From Clostridiales bacterium (GTDB lineage Bacteria; Bacillota; Clostridia; Lachnospirales; Lachnospiraceae): 64,000 nucleotides of DNA. Each line of letters opens with the position of its first letter. The first letter of the stretch is position 1. The notes under the pieces were generated by a model. It did not search any database. It was not told the origin of the DNA and saw only the letters and a program-made list of their open reading frames with translations. A program made the position numbers and the translations under genes. The DNA is taken from contig JAAYPG010000066.1 of NCBI GenBank assembly GCA_012519905.1, positions 1 to 64,000 of the forward strand, given 5' to 3'. Below, one piece after another: positions 10,566-21,943 of the stretch.

Positions 10566-12296
10566 ATGGGACAGAAGATACAAAAAAGTACCCCTGAGAG
10601 AGAGCTTTGGGCACAATATGATGCACTGCAGCTGGGTTCCGGTTGGGATGAAAAGGATATTACTAAGCCACAGATACTTATAGAGGATGTATACGGTGAC
10701 AGCCATCCGGGAAGTGTGCATCTTAATCAATTGACTGAGCAGGCAAAATACGGTGTCTTTGAATGCGGAGCTTATCCAGCACATTTTCATGCTACAGATA
10801 TATGTGACGGTTGTGCCCAAGGGCATGATGGAATGAATTATATACTAGCTTCTAGGGAAGCTATATGCGATATGGTAGAGATACATGGATCTGCTACTCC
10901 TTGGGATGGACTGATACTTACCTCCTCCTGTGATAAATCAGTGCCAGCTCATCTGAAAGCAGCGGCAAGGCTTGATATTCCCACCATATTTATTCCTGGT
11001 GGAAGTATGAGACCCAGCCCCTATATGGCTACCTCTATGAAGGCAGGAGATATTTCCTTAAGACAAAAGAGAGAGGGGCAGATATCTGAGCAAGAGGTAA
11101 GAGATTATAAGATAACGGGCTGTCCTTCCTATGGTGCCTGTGCATTCTTAGGAACAGCCAGTACTATGCAATGTATGGCTGAAGCCTTGGGTTTAGCTCT
11201 ACCGGGTAGTGCTCTTGTACCTGCAACTATGAGAGATATCCTTCAGTATTCTAGAGATGCAGGAAGAAGGATTATGGATTTGGTAAATCGGGGCATAAAA
11301 GCAAGCATGATTATGACTAAAGAGGCCTTCTACAATGCATTTGTTATTCACAGTGCAATTGGTGGATCAACTAATGCTATGATACATATGCCTTCTATAG
11401 CTAGAGAGCTGGGAATTATATTAGATCCAGAAGAAATTGATGAAATTAATCATAAGATTCCTCATATGGTTAATGTAACACCTAGCGGTGAGTTTCCTAC
11501 GGAAGCCTTTTGGTTTGCTGGGGCTATACCGATGGTTCAGCTATATCTTAAGGACTATCTTAATCTAGATGTAATGACTGTAACAGGTAAGAGTCTGGGA
11601 GAAAACCTAGAGGATTTACAAAGGGAGAATTTCTTTGCCCGTAATTTGGGCTATCTAGCCAATTATGGCCTTACTAGAGAAGATTTAATAATACCCCCTG
11701 ATAAAGCCGATGAGATGGGTTCAATTGCTGTATTGAAGGGTAATATAGCTCCAGAGGGTTCTGTTGTAAAGTACTCAGCCTGTGATAAAAAACTATATAA
11801 GCATAGGGGGCCTGCCAGAGTATTTGATTCTGAGGAGGAGGCCCATAGGGCAGTAGTTAAAGGGGAAATTAATCCAGGTGATATGATAGTTATACGCTAT
11901 GAAGGACCAAGAGGTTCTGGTATGCCTGAGATGTTTATGACTACAGAGGCTATAGTGTGTGATCCGAGGCTAAATGGTACTGTGTCACTAATAACAGACG
12001 GAAGATTCTCTGGAGCAACCAGGGGGGCTGCCATCGGCCATATATCACCGGAGGCAGCAGTAGGTGGACCCTTAGCATATATTAGAGAAGGTGATATCAT
12101 TGAATATGATATCCAGGCCAGACAAATCAATTGTGTAGGTATTAAAGGTAGCTTAAAAGAGCCTGTAGAGATTGAAAAGATACTAAAAGAACGGGCCAAT
12201 AGGGAAGGAATTGCTCCTAGACCTGTAAGAAAAGGACTTTTAAAGCGTTATACATCCCTTGCTTTATCAGCCATGGAAGGTGCAGGTTACGAATAA
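10566..12296 (+). CDS. IlvD/Edd family dehydratase (possibly sugar-acid dehydratase)
   Basis: [52 protein letters not shown]. Confidence 0.85.
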   Translation: MGQKIQKSTPERELWAQYDALQLGSGWDEKDITKPQILIEDVYGDSHPGSVHLNQLTEQAKYGVFECGAYPAHFHATDICDGCAQGHDGMNYILASREAICDMVEIHGSATPWDGLILTSSCDKSVPAHLKAAARLDIPTIFIPGGSMRPSPYMATSMKAGDISLRQKREGQISEQEVRDYKITGCPSYGACAFLGTASTMQCMAEALGLALPGSALVPATMRDILQYSRDAGRRIMDLVNRGIKASMIMTKEAFYNAFVIHSAIGGSTNAMIHMPSIARELGIILDPEEIDEINHKIPHMVNVTPSGEFPTEAFWFAGAIPMVQLYLKDYLNLDVMTVTGKSLGENLEDLQRENFFARNLGYLANYGLTREDLIIPPDKADEMGSIAVLKGNIAPEGSVVKYSACDKKLYKHRGPARVFDSEEEAHRAVVKGEINPGDMIVIRYEGPRGSGMPEMFMTTEAIVCDPRLNGTVSLITDGRFSGATRGAAIGHISPEAAVGGPLAYIREGDIIEYDIQARQINCVGIKGSLKEPVEIEKILKERANREGIAPRPVRKGLLKRYTSLALSAMEGAGYE

Positions 12297-12301
12297 GAGA
12301 A

Positions 12302-12396
12302 CTGTACCAGGTACAAAGACAGAGATGATCTGTACCAGGTACCAAAGTCAGTACCTGGTACAGACGAAAGGTACAAAAACCGGCACCCGGTACAGA
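12302..12396. repeat. GTACC(A/T)GGTAC palindromic repeat cluster A
   Basis: Units TGTACCAGGTAC, TGTACCAGGTACC, GTACCTGGTACAG, GCACCCGGTACAG; same units at 52799-52918 and 55105-55204. Confidence 0.85.
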
Positions 12397-12425
12397 AGAA
12401 TTGAAGAAGTTGAAAGGAGAAAGTG

Positions 12426-13325
12426 ATGAAGGCTAGATTTATTACGCCGGTTGTTACGGCTTTTGATAATAATTATAATCTTGATATTGAAGCGAATCAT
12501 AGAATATGGGATTTTGTTATAGAGGGTGGTATAGACGGTATTATTCTAATGGGTAGTACAGGTGAATTCTTTGCCATGACAATGGAGCAGAAGAAGGAGC
12601 TTATTGTTGAGGCGGTTAAACATATAGATCACAGGGTTCCCCTTATCGTTGGTACTGGATGTATGAGGCAGGATGATACTATTGAATTAACCAAATTTGC
12701 CAAGGATAAAGGGGCTGATGGGGTAATCATCGTACCTCCCTACTATTTTTCCTTGTCTGAATCTAGTGTAGAAGACTATTTTGATGCAATTGCTGGTGCG
12801 GTGGACACTAATATATATATCTATAATTACCCAGAACGAACAGGTTATGACTTGACGCCTGAGCTGATGCTTAGGCTTCGAAGAAAGCATGATAATATAG
12901 TTGGCTGTAAGGATACAGTAGTGGATTTTGCTCATACCCGTAGGCTTATAGACACCATACTTCCTGAGTTTACTGATTTTGAAATATATTCAGGTTATGA
13001 TGATAATTTCGCTCATAATGTCTTGAGCGGGGGGAGTGGAGTTATAGGCGGACTTACTAATGTGGCTCCTGAGGTTGGCTCAGGCTGGGTAAAAGCCTTC
13101 CATGAAAATGATATAGAAAAGATATCATTCTATCAAAAACAAATGGACATTTTGGCGCAGCTTTTTGAATTCGGAATACCCTTCGTACCCTTAGTTAAGA
13201 AGGCTATGGTGCTCCGAGGAATATCTATGGAGGATGTAGTCACGCCACCACTAGAAAAGCCTAGCAAAGATCACATCTTACGAATAAAGGAAATCTTAAG
13301 AAGAGTAAATATCTTATCCGAATAA
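12426..13325 (+). CDS. DapA/N-acetylneuraminate-lyase family aldolase (possibly 2-keto-3-deoxy sugar acid aldolase)
   Basis: GGIDGIILMGSTGEFFAMT, YIYNYPERTG, GCKDT motifs. Confidence 0.85.
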   Translation: MKARFITPVVTAFDNNYNLDIEANHRIWDFVIEGGIDGIILMGSTGEFFAMTMEQKKELIVEAVKHIDHRVPLIVGTGCMRQDDTIELTKFAKDKGADGVIIVPPYYFSLSESSVEDYFDAIAGAVDTNIYIYNYPERTGYDLTPELMLRLRRKHDNIVGCKDTVVDFAHTRRLIDTILPEFTDFEIYSGYDDNFAHNVLSGGSGVIGGLTNVAPEVGSGWVKAFHENDIEKISFYQKQMDILAQLFEFGIPFVPLVKKAMVLRGISMEDVVTPPLEKPSKDHILRIKEILRRVNILSE

Positions 13326-13332
13326 GAACAAG

Positions 13333-13393
13333 CCCTGATATGTATAGTCGTTACAGACTTTTTAGTCCTTTAAAGACATACATATCAGGGCAT
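13333..13393. terminator. Bidirectional terminator hairpin between convergent genes
   Basis: GCCCTGATATGTAT...ATACATATCAGGGC. Confidence 0.7.
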
Positions 13394-13409
13394 TTTATAT
13401 GGTTTTCTC

Positions 13410-14600
13410 TTACTTAGTATAATTATCAAAATATCCCTGAACCAGCACGATAGGTGTTCCCTTATCACCGCTTCCGGAGGTGAGATCACATAGGGAGCCT
13501 ATTAAATCAGTTAAACGCCTTGGTGTAGTACCTTGGGATGCCATATCTCCCACAAGATTATCCCCTTTGTGACGTATATATTCAGAGATGGCTTCCTTTA
13601 ACTCATCGCCCTTTAGATGGGCAAAATCATTATCAGCAAGGTATTTTAGTTTGACTTCATTAGGCTGTCCTTCTAAACCACTGGTGTAAGCAGGAGATAC
13701 GACAGGATCTGCTAGTTCCCATATCTTACCGATGGGGTCTTTGAAGGCTCCATCGCCATATACCATGGCTTCTACATGTTTACCTGTAAGTTTATAAAAT
13801 GCTTTACTGATTCCGTCCACAATTGGTTGGCATTCACGGGGAAAGAGCTTGACTGTATCCTCTGTTGCTCTATTGCAGCCTAAAAGTCCATAGGCTTCAT
13901 TATAGCCGCTACCATCTATAGATGAGGTAAGGATATCATCAAGACTATAGATAGTTATTGCCCCGGCCTCCTTAAGAAGTCTTTTGGTTCTTTCTCTAGA
14001 GTGGACATCACAAGATAGGACATGCTTGGTGTTCTTTAGAATTGCACGACAATCATTTGCTAGTAGTATATCAACTTCACAGTCCTCGTCTTTAATAATG
14101 TTTTTATAATATTCAATATAATCTACACCTGTAAAAGGATGTTTATAGCAACCAAAAAGTTGACGATAATTCTCTTCGGTTAATACATCAGTCCATGGAT
14201 TAACGCCCTTTTCATCCAGTGTATCTAAATCTACAAGATGGTTCCCCACCTCATCTGAGGGATAGCTAAGTAGTAGGGTGATTTTTTTTGCCCCTCTAGC
14301 AATTCCCTTAAGGCAGGTGGCGAATCTATTTCTACTTAGGATAGGAAAAATCACACCAATATTTTCATTGCCGAACTTGCTTCTGATATCCGATGCTATA
14401 TGGTCGACGGAGGCATAGTTTCCTTGTGCTCTAGCAACTACAGCTTCAGTCACAGCTACGATATCTCTATCGCCTATCTGAAAACCTTCATTTTCTGCTG
14501 CATCTAGCACACTTTTTACAACGATATCTACTATATCGTCACCTTCTCTTATTATCGGTGCACGAACACCTCTTGATATAGTTCCTATATATCTTTCCAT
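13410..14600 (-). CDS. coenzyme F420-0:L-glutamate ligase (CofE)-like protein
   Basis: GVRAPIIREGDDIVDIVVKSVLDAA...IGDRDIVAVTEAVVARAQGNY; ATG 14600 preceded by gagggagtg RBS. Confidence 0.75.
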   Translation of the reverse strand: MERYIGTISRGVRAPIIREGDDIVDIVVKSVLDAAENEGFQIGDRDIVAVTEAVVARAQGNYASVDHIASDIRSKFGNENIGVIFPILSRNRFATCLKGIARGAKKITLLLSYPSDEVGNHLVDLDTLDEKGVNPWTDVLTEENYRQLFGCYKHPFTGVDYIEYYKNIIKDEDCEVDILLANDCRAILKNTKHVLSCDVHSRERTKRLLKEAGAITIYSLDDILTSSIDGSGYNEAYGLLGCNRATEDTVKLFPRECQPIVDGISKAFYKLTGKHVEAMVYGDGAFKDPIGKIWELADPVVSPAYTSGLEGQPNEVKLKYLADNDFAHLKGDELKEAISEYIRHKGDNLVGDMASQGTTPRRLTDLIGSLCDLTSGSGDKGTPIVLVQGYFDNYTK

Positions 14601-14787
14601 TTTACACACTCCCTCATTTACCTTCATACTTTATTTATTATCATATCGAAGTTGATTTAATCACCATATTATTATAGCATTGGTTATCACTTTAGTAAAA
14701 CTAATAGTTATTATACATACCATAAGTCTGACTTATACTTGCGGAGTGTTTTTAAATAATAGGACGCAATTTCTTATTACAATGAAA

Positions 14788-14821
14788 TAAGGGATACATA
14801 GCCAATGGCTATATATCCCTT
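14788..14821 (-). terminator. Terminator downstream of the GH43 gene
   Basis: AAGGGATACATAGCC...GGCTATATATCCCTT. Confidence 0.6.
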
Positions 14822-14864
14822 TTGTTTAACTATTATTATGTTCTTAACTAGCTTAGTTATTAGT

Positions 14865-15845
14865 TTAGTTATAAGGATGAATTGTCTGGATAGTTCCATC
14901 CTCGTTATACTTTAATTCTGTAAATTTAATAGAACGTCTTGAATCAATGCCACCGGATAATGATGCATCATGGTAGAAGAGATACCATTTACCCTTAAAC
15001 TCAACTACAGAATGATGGGTAGTCCAACCAATAACAGGCTCTAATATTCTTCCTCTGTATACAAAGGGGCCTGTAGGACTATCACTAGTAGCATATACGA
15101 TGTAGTGGCTTGTTCCTGTTGAATAGGTTAGATAATATGTTCCATTATACTTGTGTACCCATGGTGCCTCAAAGAAACGTCTGTCCTCATCGCCTGCCAA
15201 TAATGGCTTGTTATTCTCATCAAGAATTTTGGATTCTTTAAGTGGCTCCTTTAAGGAAATCATATCTTCATTTAACTCAGCTATATATACACTAAGAGCT
15301 TCTTCTTCTGGCTTCTGAGGTCCAGCGTCTGCAACAAATTCACCTGTTTGCCATTTTTCCAATTGTCCGCCCCAAATACCGCCTACATACATGTATGCCT
15401 TGCCATCGTCATCAATGAAGACAGCAGGATCGATACTAAAGGTACCTTCTATGTAGTTTGGTTCAGGTTTAAAAGGACCAGCAGGGCTTTTTGATGTTGC
15501 TACACCAATACGGAAGATTCCATCCTTGTCCTTAGCTGGAAAATAAAAATAATAGGTGCCATTCTTGTATGCTGCATCTGGAGCCCACATCTGTTGGCTG
15601 GCCCAAGGTACATCCTTAACATGAAGTACTTCACCATGATCTACAACGGGAGCATCAATATCATCCATAGAAAATACATGATAATCCTCCATTGCATATT
15701 GGTCTCCGCTGTCGTCTGACACGGCGTCGTGCTCTAAATCGTGAGAAGGATATATATATATCTTATCTTCGAACACGTGAGCAGATGGATCAGCAGTATA
15801 GAGATGTGTTACTAATGGTTCGTTCTGTTTAGCGTGTTTATTCAT
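14865..15845 (-). CDS. glycoside hydrolase family 43 protein, apparently cytoplasmic
   Basis: ADPSAHVFEDKIYIYPSHD, SIDPAVFIDDDGKAYMY, FFEAPWVHKYNGTYYLTYS; no signal peptide; start 15845 after gaggag RBS. Confidence 0.88.
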   Translation of the reverse strand: MNKHAKQNEPLVTHLYTADPSAHVFEDKIYIYPSHDLEHDAVSDDSGDQYAMEDYHVFSMDDIDAPVVDHGEVLHVKDVPWASQQMWAPDAAYKNGTYYFYFPAKDKDGIFRIGVATSKSPAGPFKPEPNYIEGTFSIDPAVFIDDDGKAYMYVGGIWGGQLEKWQTGEFVADAGPQKPEEEALSVYIAELNEDMISLKEPLKESKILDENNKPLLAGDEDRRFFEAPWVHKYNGTYYLTYSTGTSHYIVYATSDSPTGPFVYRGRILEPVIGWTTHHSVVEFKGKWYLFYHDASLSGGIDSRRSIKFTELKYNEDGTIQTIHPYN

Positions 15846-16080
15846 CTGTATTCTCCTCGTCATAAATTATATTATTACATACTAATTATAACAAGGATTT
15901 ACAGACAAGCAAGGGGTAAGATGCTATTAATAATGAAATGTTTATAAAATATGTATTTTAAACCAGATATTTGAGAAATTGCTTTAATCATTTAGGATAA
16001 TAATGTATTATATAAACAGATATTCAACTAAAACTTGTAGGTAAATTAATGGAAAATATATAGGGAGGGTTCGTATAACA

Positions 16081-17208
16081 ATGAAAAAATGGAAATACTC
16101 ACTTATATTTATTCTTATAATTAGTCTAAGTATATGGGTAGAGCCCTACAAGGCTACAGGTGAGGTAAAACCTATTGAGGAGGTTAACCGACAGCTGCAG
16201 GGAATAAGCCAAGAGGAGCAAGAGACCTTGGAGAAACTCTTTATACTTACTCAGGAAATAGAGGAGATGGAGAGAGAGGAAGCAAGGATTACCGAGGAAA
16301 TAAATGATCTTATTGTAGAGATAGATGAACTAGATAAATCTATAACTAAGGAAGAGGAAAGTTATAATAGTAATCTAAAGATTATGGAGCAACTATTAAT
16401 AAGCTATCAGCGTGGTGGTCCAGCATCTTATCTAGATATACTTTTAAAGGCTGAGAACCTTACTAGCTTTATCAAAAGTTTGAATTTAATAAAGGATATT
16501 TCAAGAAATACTGGGGAGCTTTTAGCCACTATAGAAGAGAGCAAGCTAATACTTGAGGAAAGAAAGCAGAGTTTAGCAGATAGCGTAGCTAAGTTAGAGC
16601 TTAAAAGGGAAGAACTTCAAGAGCCTATAGCCGAAAGAAAGAGACTAGTAAAAGAGCAGGAGAATTACCTTGATTCCTTGTCTGAGGAAAAGGAATTATA
16701 TCAGCAACATCTTGATAATGTAAAGCTGATGTGGGACAATTTGAAGAAGCTCTTCTCTGAAATAGTAGATGAATATGCTCGGATAATAAATGAAGGGCAT
16801 TTTACTATGGAAGATCTGAATCTACAATTTTCATTCTTTAGCTTAAAAGGTTCCATACATGAGGATACATTTAATAGAATTATGAATGATAATTCTACAC
16901 TTTCAAGGATGGTATTCAGCTTTGGACAGGGTAGGGTAAGGCTTGAAGTACCTGATAATAGTTTGGTGCTTTATGGGTATTTTGAGTTGGGGGATACAAG
17001 CTCACTTTTATTTATTCCAGAAGAAGGAACATTCTACGGAATGGCTTTAGAGACAGAGTCTATCAATGAATTGTTTAAGGATGGACCACTTTTATTAGAT
17101 TTTGAACAAGTAGCTGGTGACCTGGTAACCATAGATATTAAGCTTAAGGATGTAGAGGTCGCAGATGGTTTTATTAGCTTTAGTATAGGCATCGGTTCTT
17201 TATTCTAG
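16081..17208 (+). CDS. secreted coiled-coil protein, PcsB/CwlO-like N-terminal region without recognisable hydrolase domain
   Basis: Signal peptide; long coiled coil with SYQRGGPASYLDILLKAENLTSFIKSLNLIKDI; adjacent to ftsE/ftsX-like genes. Confidence 0.7.
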   Translation: MKKWKYSLIFILIISLSIWVEPYKATGEVKPIEEVNRQLQGISQEEQETLEKLFILTQEIEEMEREEARITEEINDLIVEIDELDKSITKEEESYNSNLKIMEQLLISYQRGGPASYLDILLKAENLTSFIKSLNLIKDISRNTGELLATIEESKLILEERKQSLADSVAKLELKREELQEPIAERKRLVKEQENYLDSLSEEKELYQQHLDNVKLMWDNLKKLFSEIVDEYARIINEGHFTMEDLNLQFSFFSLKGSIHEDTFNRIMNDNSTLSRMVFSFGQGRVRLEVPDNSLVLYGYFELGDTSSLLFIPEEGTFYGMALETESINELFKDGPLLLDFEQVAGDLVTIDIKLKDVEVADGFISFSIGIGSLF

Positions 17209-17226
17209 TTCAAAGGAGGAAAAACA

Positions 17227-17895
17227 TTGATTATAGCGAACAATCTATCATTAGTATATCCTGATAAGACCCAAGCTCTTATTGATGTAGATCTAAATAT
17301 AAAGGCAGGAGAATTGGTATACATAACAGGCCCTAGCGGTTCAGGAAAGACGAGTCTACTTAAGCTTTTTATGGGTATAGAATATCCATCGACAGGTAGT
17401 CTTAGTGTTATGGGTAAGCCTATAAAAAACAATTCTAAAGGTAATATTAGAAAAATTAGAAGGAACATTGGACCGGTCTTTCAGGAGTTTAAATTAATCA
17501 AGGGCAGAACTTCCCTTGAAAATGTCATGATTGGAATGAGATTTTTAGGTTTAACGCCCAAATGTATAAAAAAAGAGGCAAATGAAGCCTTAGAAAAGGT
17601 AGGTCTTGGTCATAAGAAGTTATCCAAGGTTGAACATCTGTCCTGGGGAGAAACTCAAAGAGTGGCTATTGCTAGAGCAGTTGCCCGAAAGCCTTCTCTG
17701 ATATTGGCAGATGAGCCGACAGGCAATCTTGATTATGACAATGCAATAAATATCCTTGGGCTATTAAAATCCTTTAGGAATGAGAATACCACCGTTATTA
17801 TTACCACCCATGCCACACATCTTATTATGGAGGAGCAGAATGCGACCTTTATAAGTGTTGATGGTGGTAGGATTAGGATAGAACGGAAGGGGTAA
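17227..17895 (+). CDS. FtsE-like ABC transporter ATP-binding protein
   Basis: TGPSGSGKTSLLK Walker A, LILADEPTGNLD Walker B; signature reads LSWGETQR. Confidence 0.85.
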   Translation: MIIANNLSLVYPDKTQALIDVDLNIKAGELVYITGPSGSGKTSLLKLFMGIEYPSTGSLSVMGKPIKNNSKGNIRKIRRNIGPVFQEFKLIKGRTSLENVMIGMRFLGLTPKCIKKEANEALEKVGLGHKKLSKVEHLSWGETQRVAIARAVARKPSLILADEPTGNLDYDNAINILGLLKSFRNENTTVIITTHATHLIMEEQNATFISVDGGRIRIERKG

Positions 17896-17920
17896 TAAGA
17901 AAGAAAGGTAGGTTGTTTGT

Positions 17921-18811
17921 ATGAGAAGCTTTCTGTTCAATATGGGCTATTTTATAAAGGAATCTGGAAGGATTATCAGGCTGAATTTATTGTCAAATAT
18001 ATTTTCAGTTATAGGAACGGGCTTAATTCTTCTTCTGCTTGGTATAATTGTTACCGGGACCAGTGTTGGAAATCGTCTGGTTGTTATGTTAAATGAAGAA
18101 GCAGAGGTTAATGCTTATTTTTCAAAAGAACTTACATCTGAGGAAGTAGAGCAATTAATAGAAAAAATTACTAATCTTGATGGGGTCAGAGCTCTTAGGA
18201 TTGTGGATGAAGATGAGGCCAAGGCTAGTATGCAGGAGATACTGGGAGAAGAGGCAAAAATCCTTGAGCTCTTTGATGATAATCCCTTTGAAGCATTTAT
18301 AGAAATCCGCATTGACATAGAGGTAATGAACTCTGTTATAGAGGAACTAAGAGGGGTTGATGGGATAGAATATGTTCGAGACAACCAAGAGATACTAGAG
18401 AAGATAAAGGATATTACATATGCTCTTGAGATATTGGGCTATCTTATGATAGCTGCTGTTGGTATAACAACAGTAATTATCCTTTCCCATATGATACGTC
18501 AGGGTATATATAACAATAAGGAGCAGATCAACACATTAAAGCTTCTTGGTTCCCCAGGAATTTTCATAGGATTTCCATATATTTTGACTGGTGTTTTTCT
18601 GACTTTATTAGGAGGTATAATAGCTGTAATAGCTATGGTGCTTTTAATCAATGGAGCATATAACAGCCTGGGGGCGACTATTCCTTTTATACCCTTGCCT
18701 CCAAAAGATGAATTAATTACTAATATGGTTTTATGGCTTCCTGTCTTAAGTCTAATACTAGGTTTTTTTGGAAGTCTGTTTGGACTTTCCTCTATAGGAG
18801 AGAAGTCATAA
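17921..18811 (+). CDS. FtsX-like permease
   Basis: N-terminal TM, extracellular domain (EEAEVNAYFSKELTSEEVEQL...), three C-terminal TMs; follows FtsE-like gene. Confidence 0.85.
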   Translation: MRSFLFNMGYFIKESGRIIRLNLLSNIFSVIGTGLILLLLGIIVTGTSVGNRLVVMLNEEAEVNAYFSKELTSEEVEQLIEKITNLDGVRALRIVDEDEAKASMQEILGEEAKILELFDDNPFEAFIEIRIDIEVMNSVIEELRGVDGIEYVRDNQEILEKIKDITYALEILGYLMIAAVGITTVIILSHMIRQGIYNNKEQINTLKLLGSPGIFIGFPYILTGVFLTLLGGIIAVIAMVLLINGAYNSLGATIPFIPLPPKDELITNMVLWLPVLSLILGFFGSLFGLSSIGEKS

Positions 18812-18833
18812 AAGGTATATATTGGAGGTTATC

Positions 18834-19859
18834 ATGTACAGCTTTATCAATGATTATAGTGAGGGAGCTCATCCTAGAATTCTAGATGCTTTCTATAAGT
18901 TAAACTTGGAGCAGAATATTGGTTATGGAGAGGATGCTTACTCCTTAAGGGCTAAGGAAGCTATAAAAGCACATATTAAGAATAATGAGGTGGATATACA
19001 TTTTATAGCAGGAGGAACACAGACTAATTTATTGGTTGTATCATCTTTTCTAAGACCTCATGAATGTGTTATCTCTGTGGAGACAGGACATATCAATACC
19101 CATGAAACGGGTGCAATTGAAGCTACTGGCCATAAGGTAGTGGTAGTAGCAGATAGGGAAGGTAAGCTTACACCAGAACATTTAGAGAAAGCTATAAAGC
19201 AGCATACCGATGAGCATATGGTGAAGCCAGGTATGGTCTATATATCAAATTCAACCGAGCTTGGAACAATTTACACTAGATCTGAGCTTATGGCCATTCG
19301 TAACATGTGTAATAGCCATGGATTAATTTTGTTCTTGGATGGTGCTAGGCTAGGCTCTGCCCTTACTTGCAATAGTAATGATTTATGGCTTTTAGACCTT
19401 GCCCAGCTCACAGATGTATTCACTATAGGAGGGACAAAGAATGGGGCGCTTCTGGGCGAGGCCCTGGTTATAGTGAAAGATGAGCTGAAGGAGGATTTTC
19501 GCTACCTTATAAAGCAAAGGGGAGCCATGATGGCCAAGGGCTTTGTCCTGGGCTTACAATTCGAAGAGCTATTCAGAGACAATCTTTATTTTGAATTAGC
19601 CAGCCATGCAAATAAAATGGCAAAAGTTATAGCTACTACTATAATAGAATGTGGTTATGATTTTTATGCAAGACCCAGTACTAACCAGCTGTTTCCGATA
19701 TTGCCCAATAAACTTCTTAAGGAGCTTTCAAAAGAGTTTGGTTTTATAGTCATAGATAAGTTAGATGATAATAATAGTGTGGTAAGACTTGTCACATCCT
19801 GGGCTACTTCTACAGAAAGTGTAGAACAGCTTTGCAGATTTATCAAAGAACATAAATAA
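18834..19859 (+). CDS. threonine aldolase / beta-eliminating lyase family PLP enzyme
   Basis: FINDYSEGAHPRI, GGTQTNLLV, LFLDGARLGSAL, GGTKNGALLGEA; start 18834 after ggagg RBS. Confidence 0.85.
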   Translation: MYSFINDYSEGAHPRILDAFYKLNLEQNIGYGEDAYSLRAKEAIKAHIKNNEVDIHFIAGGTQTNLLVVSSFLRPHECVISVETGHINTHETGAIEATGHKVVVVADREGKLTPEHLEKAIKQHTDEHMVKPGMVYISNSTELGTIYTRSELMAIRNMCNSHGLILFLDGARLGSALTCNSNDLWLLDLAQLTDVFTIGGTKNGALLGEALVIVKDELKEDFRYLIKQRGAMMAKGFVLGLQFEELFRDNLYFELASHANKMAKVIATTIIECGYDFYARPSTNQLFPILPNKLLKELSKEFGFIVIDKLDDNNSVVRLVTSWATSTESVEQLCRFIKEHK

Positions 19860-19908
19860 TGAGAGAATGAACTTATCCTTATGGAAGTCCATTGTACCTA
19901 TAAAAGAT

Positions 19909-19973
19909 ATTAGAGCGCAGGCTTTTTTATATAATAGGAAAGTTCGTCCTATTAAAAAATGCTGCGCTCTAAT
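19909..19973. terminator. Large bidirectional terminator hairpin between convergent genes
   Basis: ATTAGAGCGCAG...CTGCGCTCTAAT with inner TTTTTTA...AAAAA and ATAGGA/TCCTAT stems. Confidence 0.75.
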
Positions 19974-20003
19974 ATAATCACCGTTTAAGGTATTAGTAGG
20001 GGT

Positions 20004-21598
<1,595 letters not shown>

Positions 21599-21943
21599 TA
21601 TCTCATCTCCTTAGTAAGCTAATTAGAAATCTAATCTATTTTAAAATAGTATAATAAACAGATATTGTCAACTGTAACTTCATTAATGGCTTGAAATTTG
21701 CTATCAATATAAGAAAATACATGATTAATCTTGGTTATTTCAATTAAAAAAATTGATATAAATATAACAAAGACTAAAAAAACATCAATAAATACAAAGC
21801 TAAGATAGGCAAATATATAAAAATTGCACAAATAAAGCAATATATGATATCAAGATAGCAATAAGTGAGAAGCTTGTCATAAAAAGATTTGTTATAATAC
21901 ATTTGTATTTTTTTGAATACATAAATTATGAGGAGGGTATAAC

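Noticed and set aside
12302-12396. GTACC repeat clusters as a CRISPR array
   Set aside because: Units are 10-16 bp palindromes at irregular spacing with no uniform spacers and no cas genes nearby.
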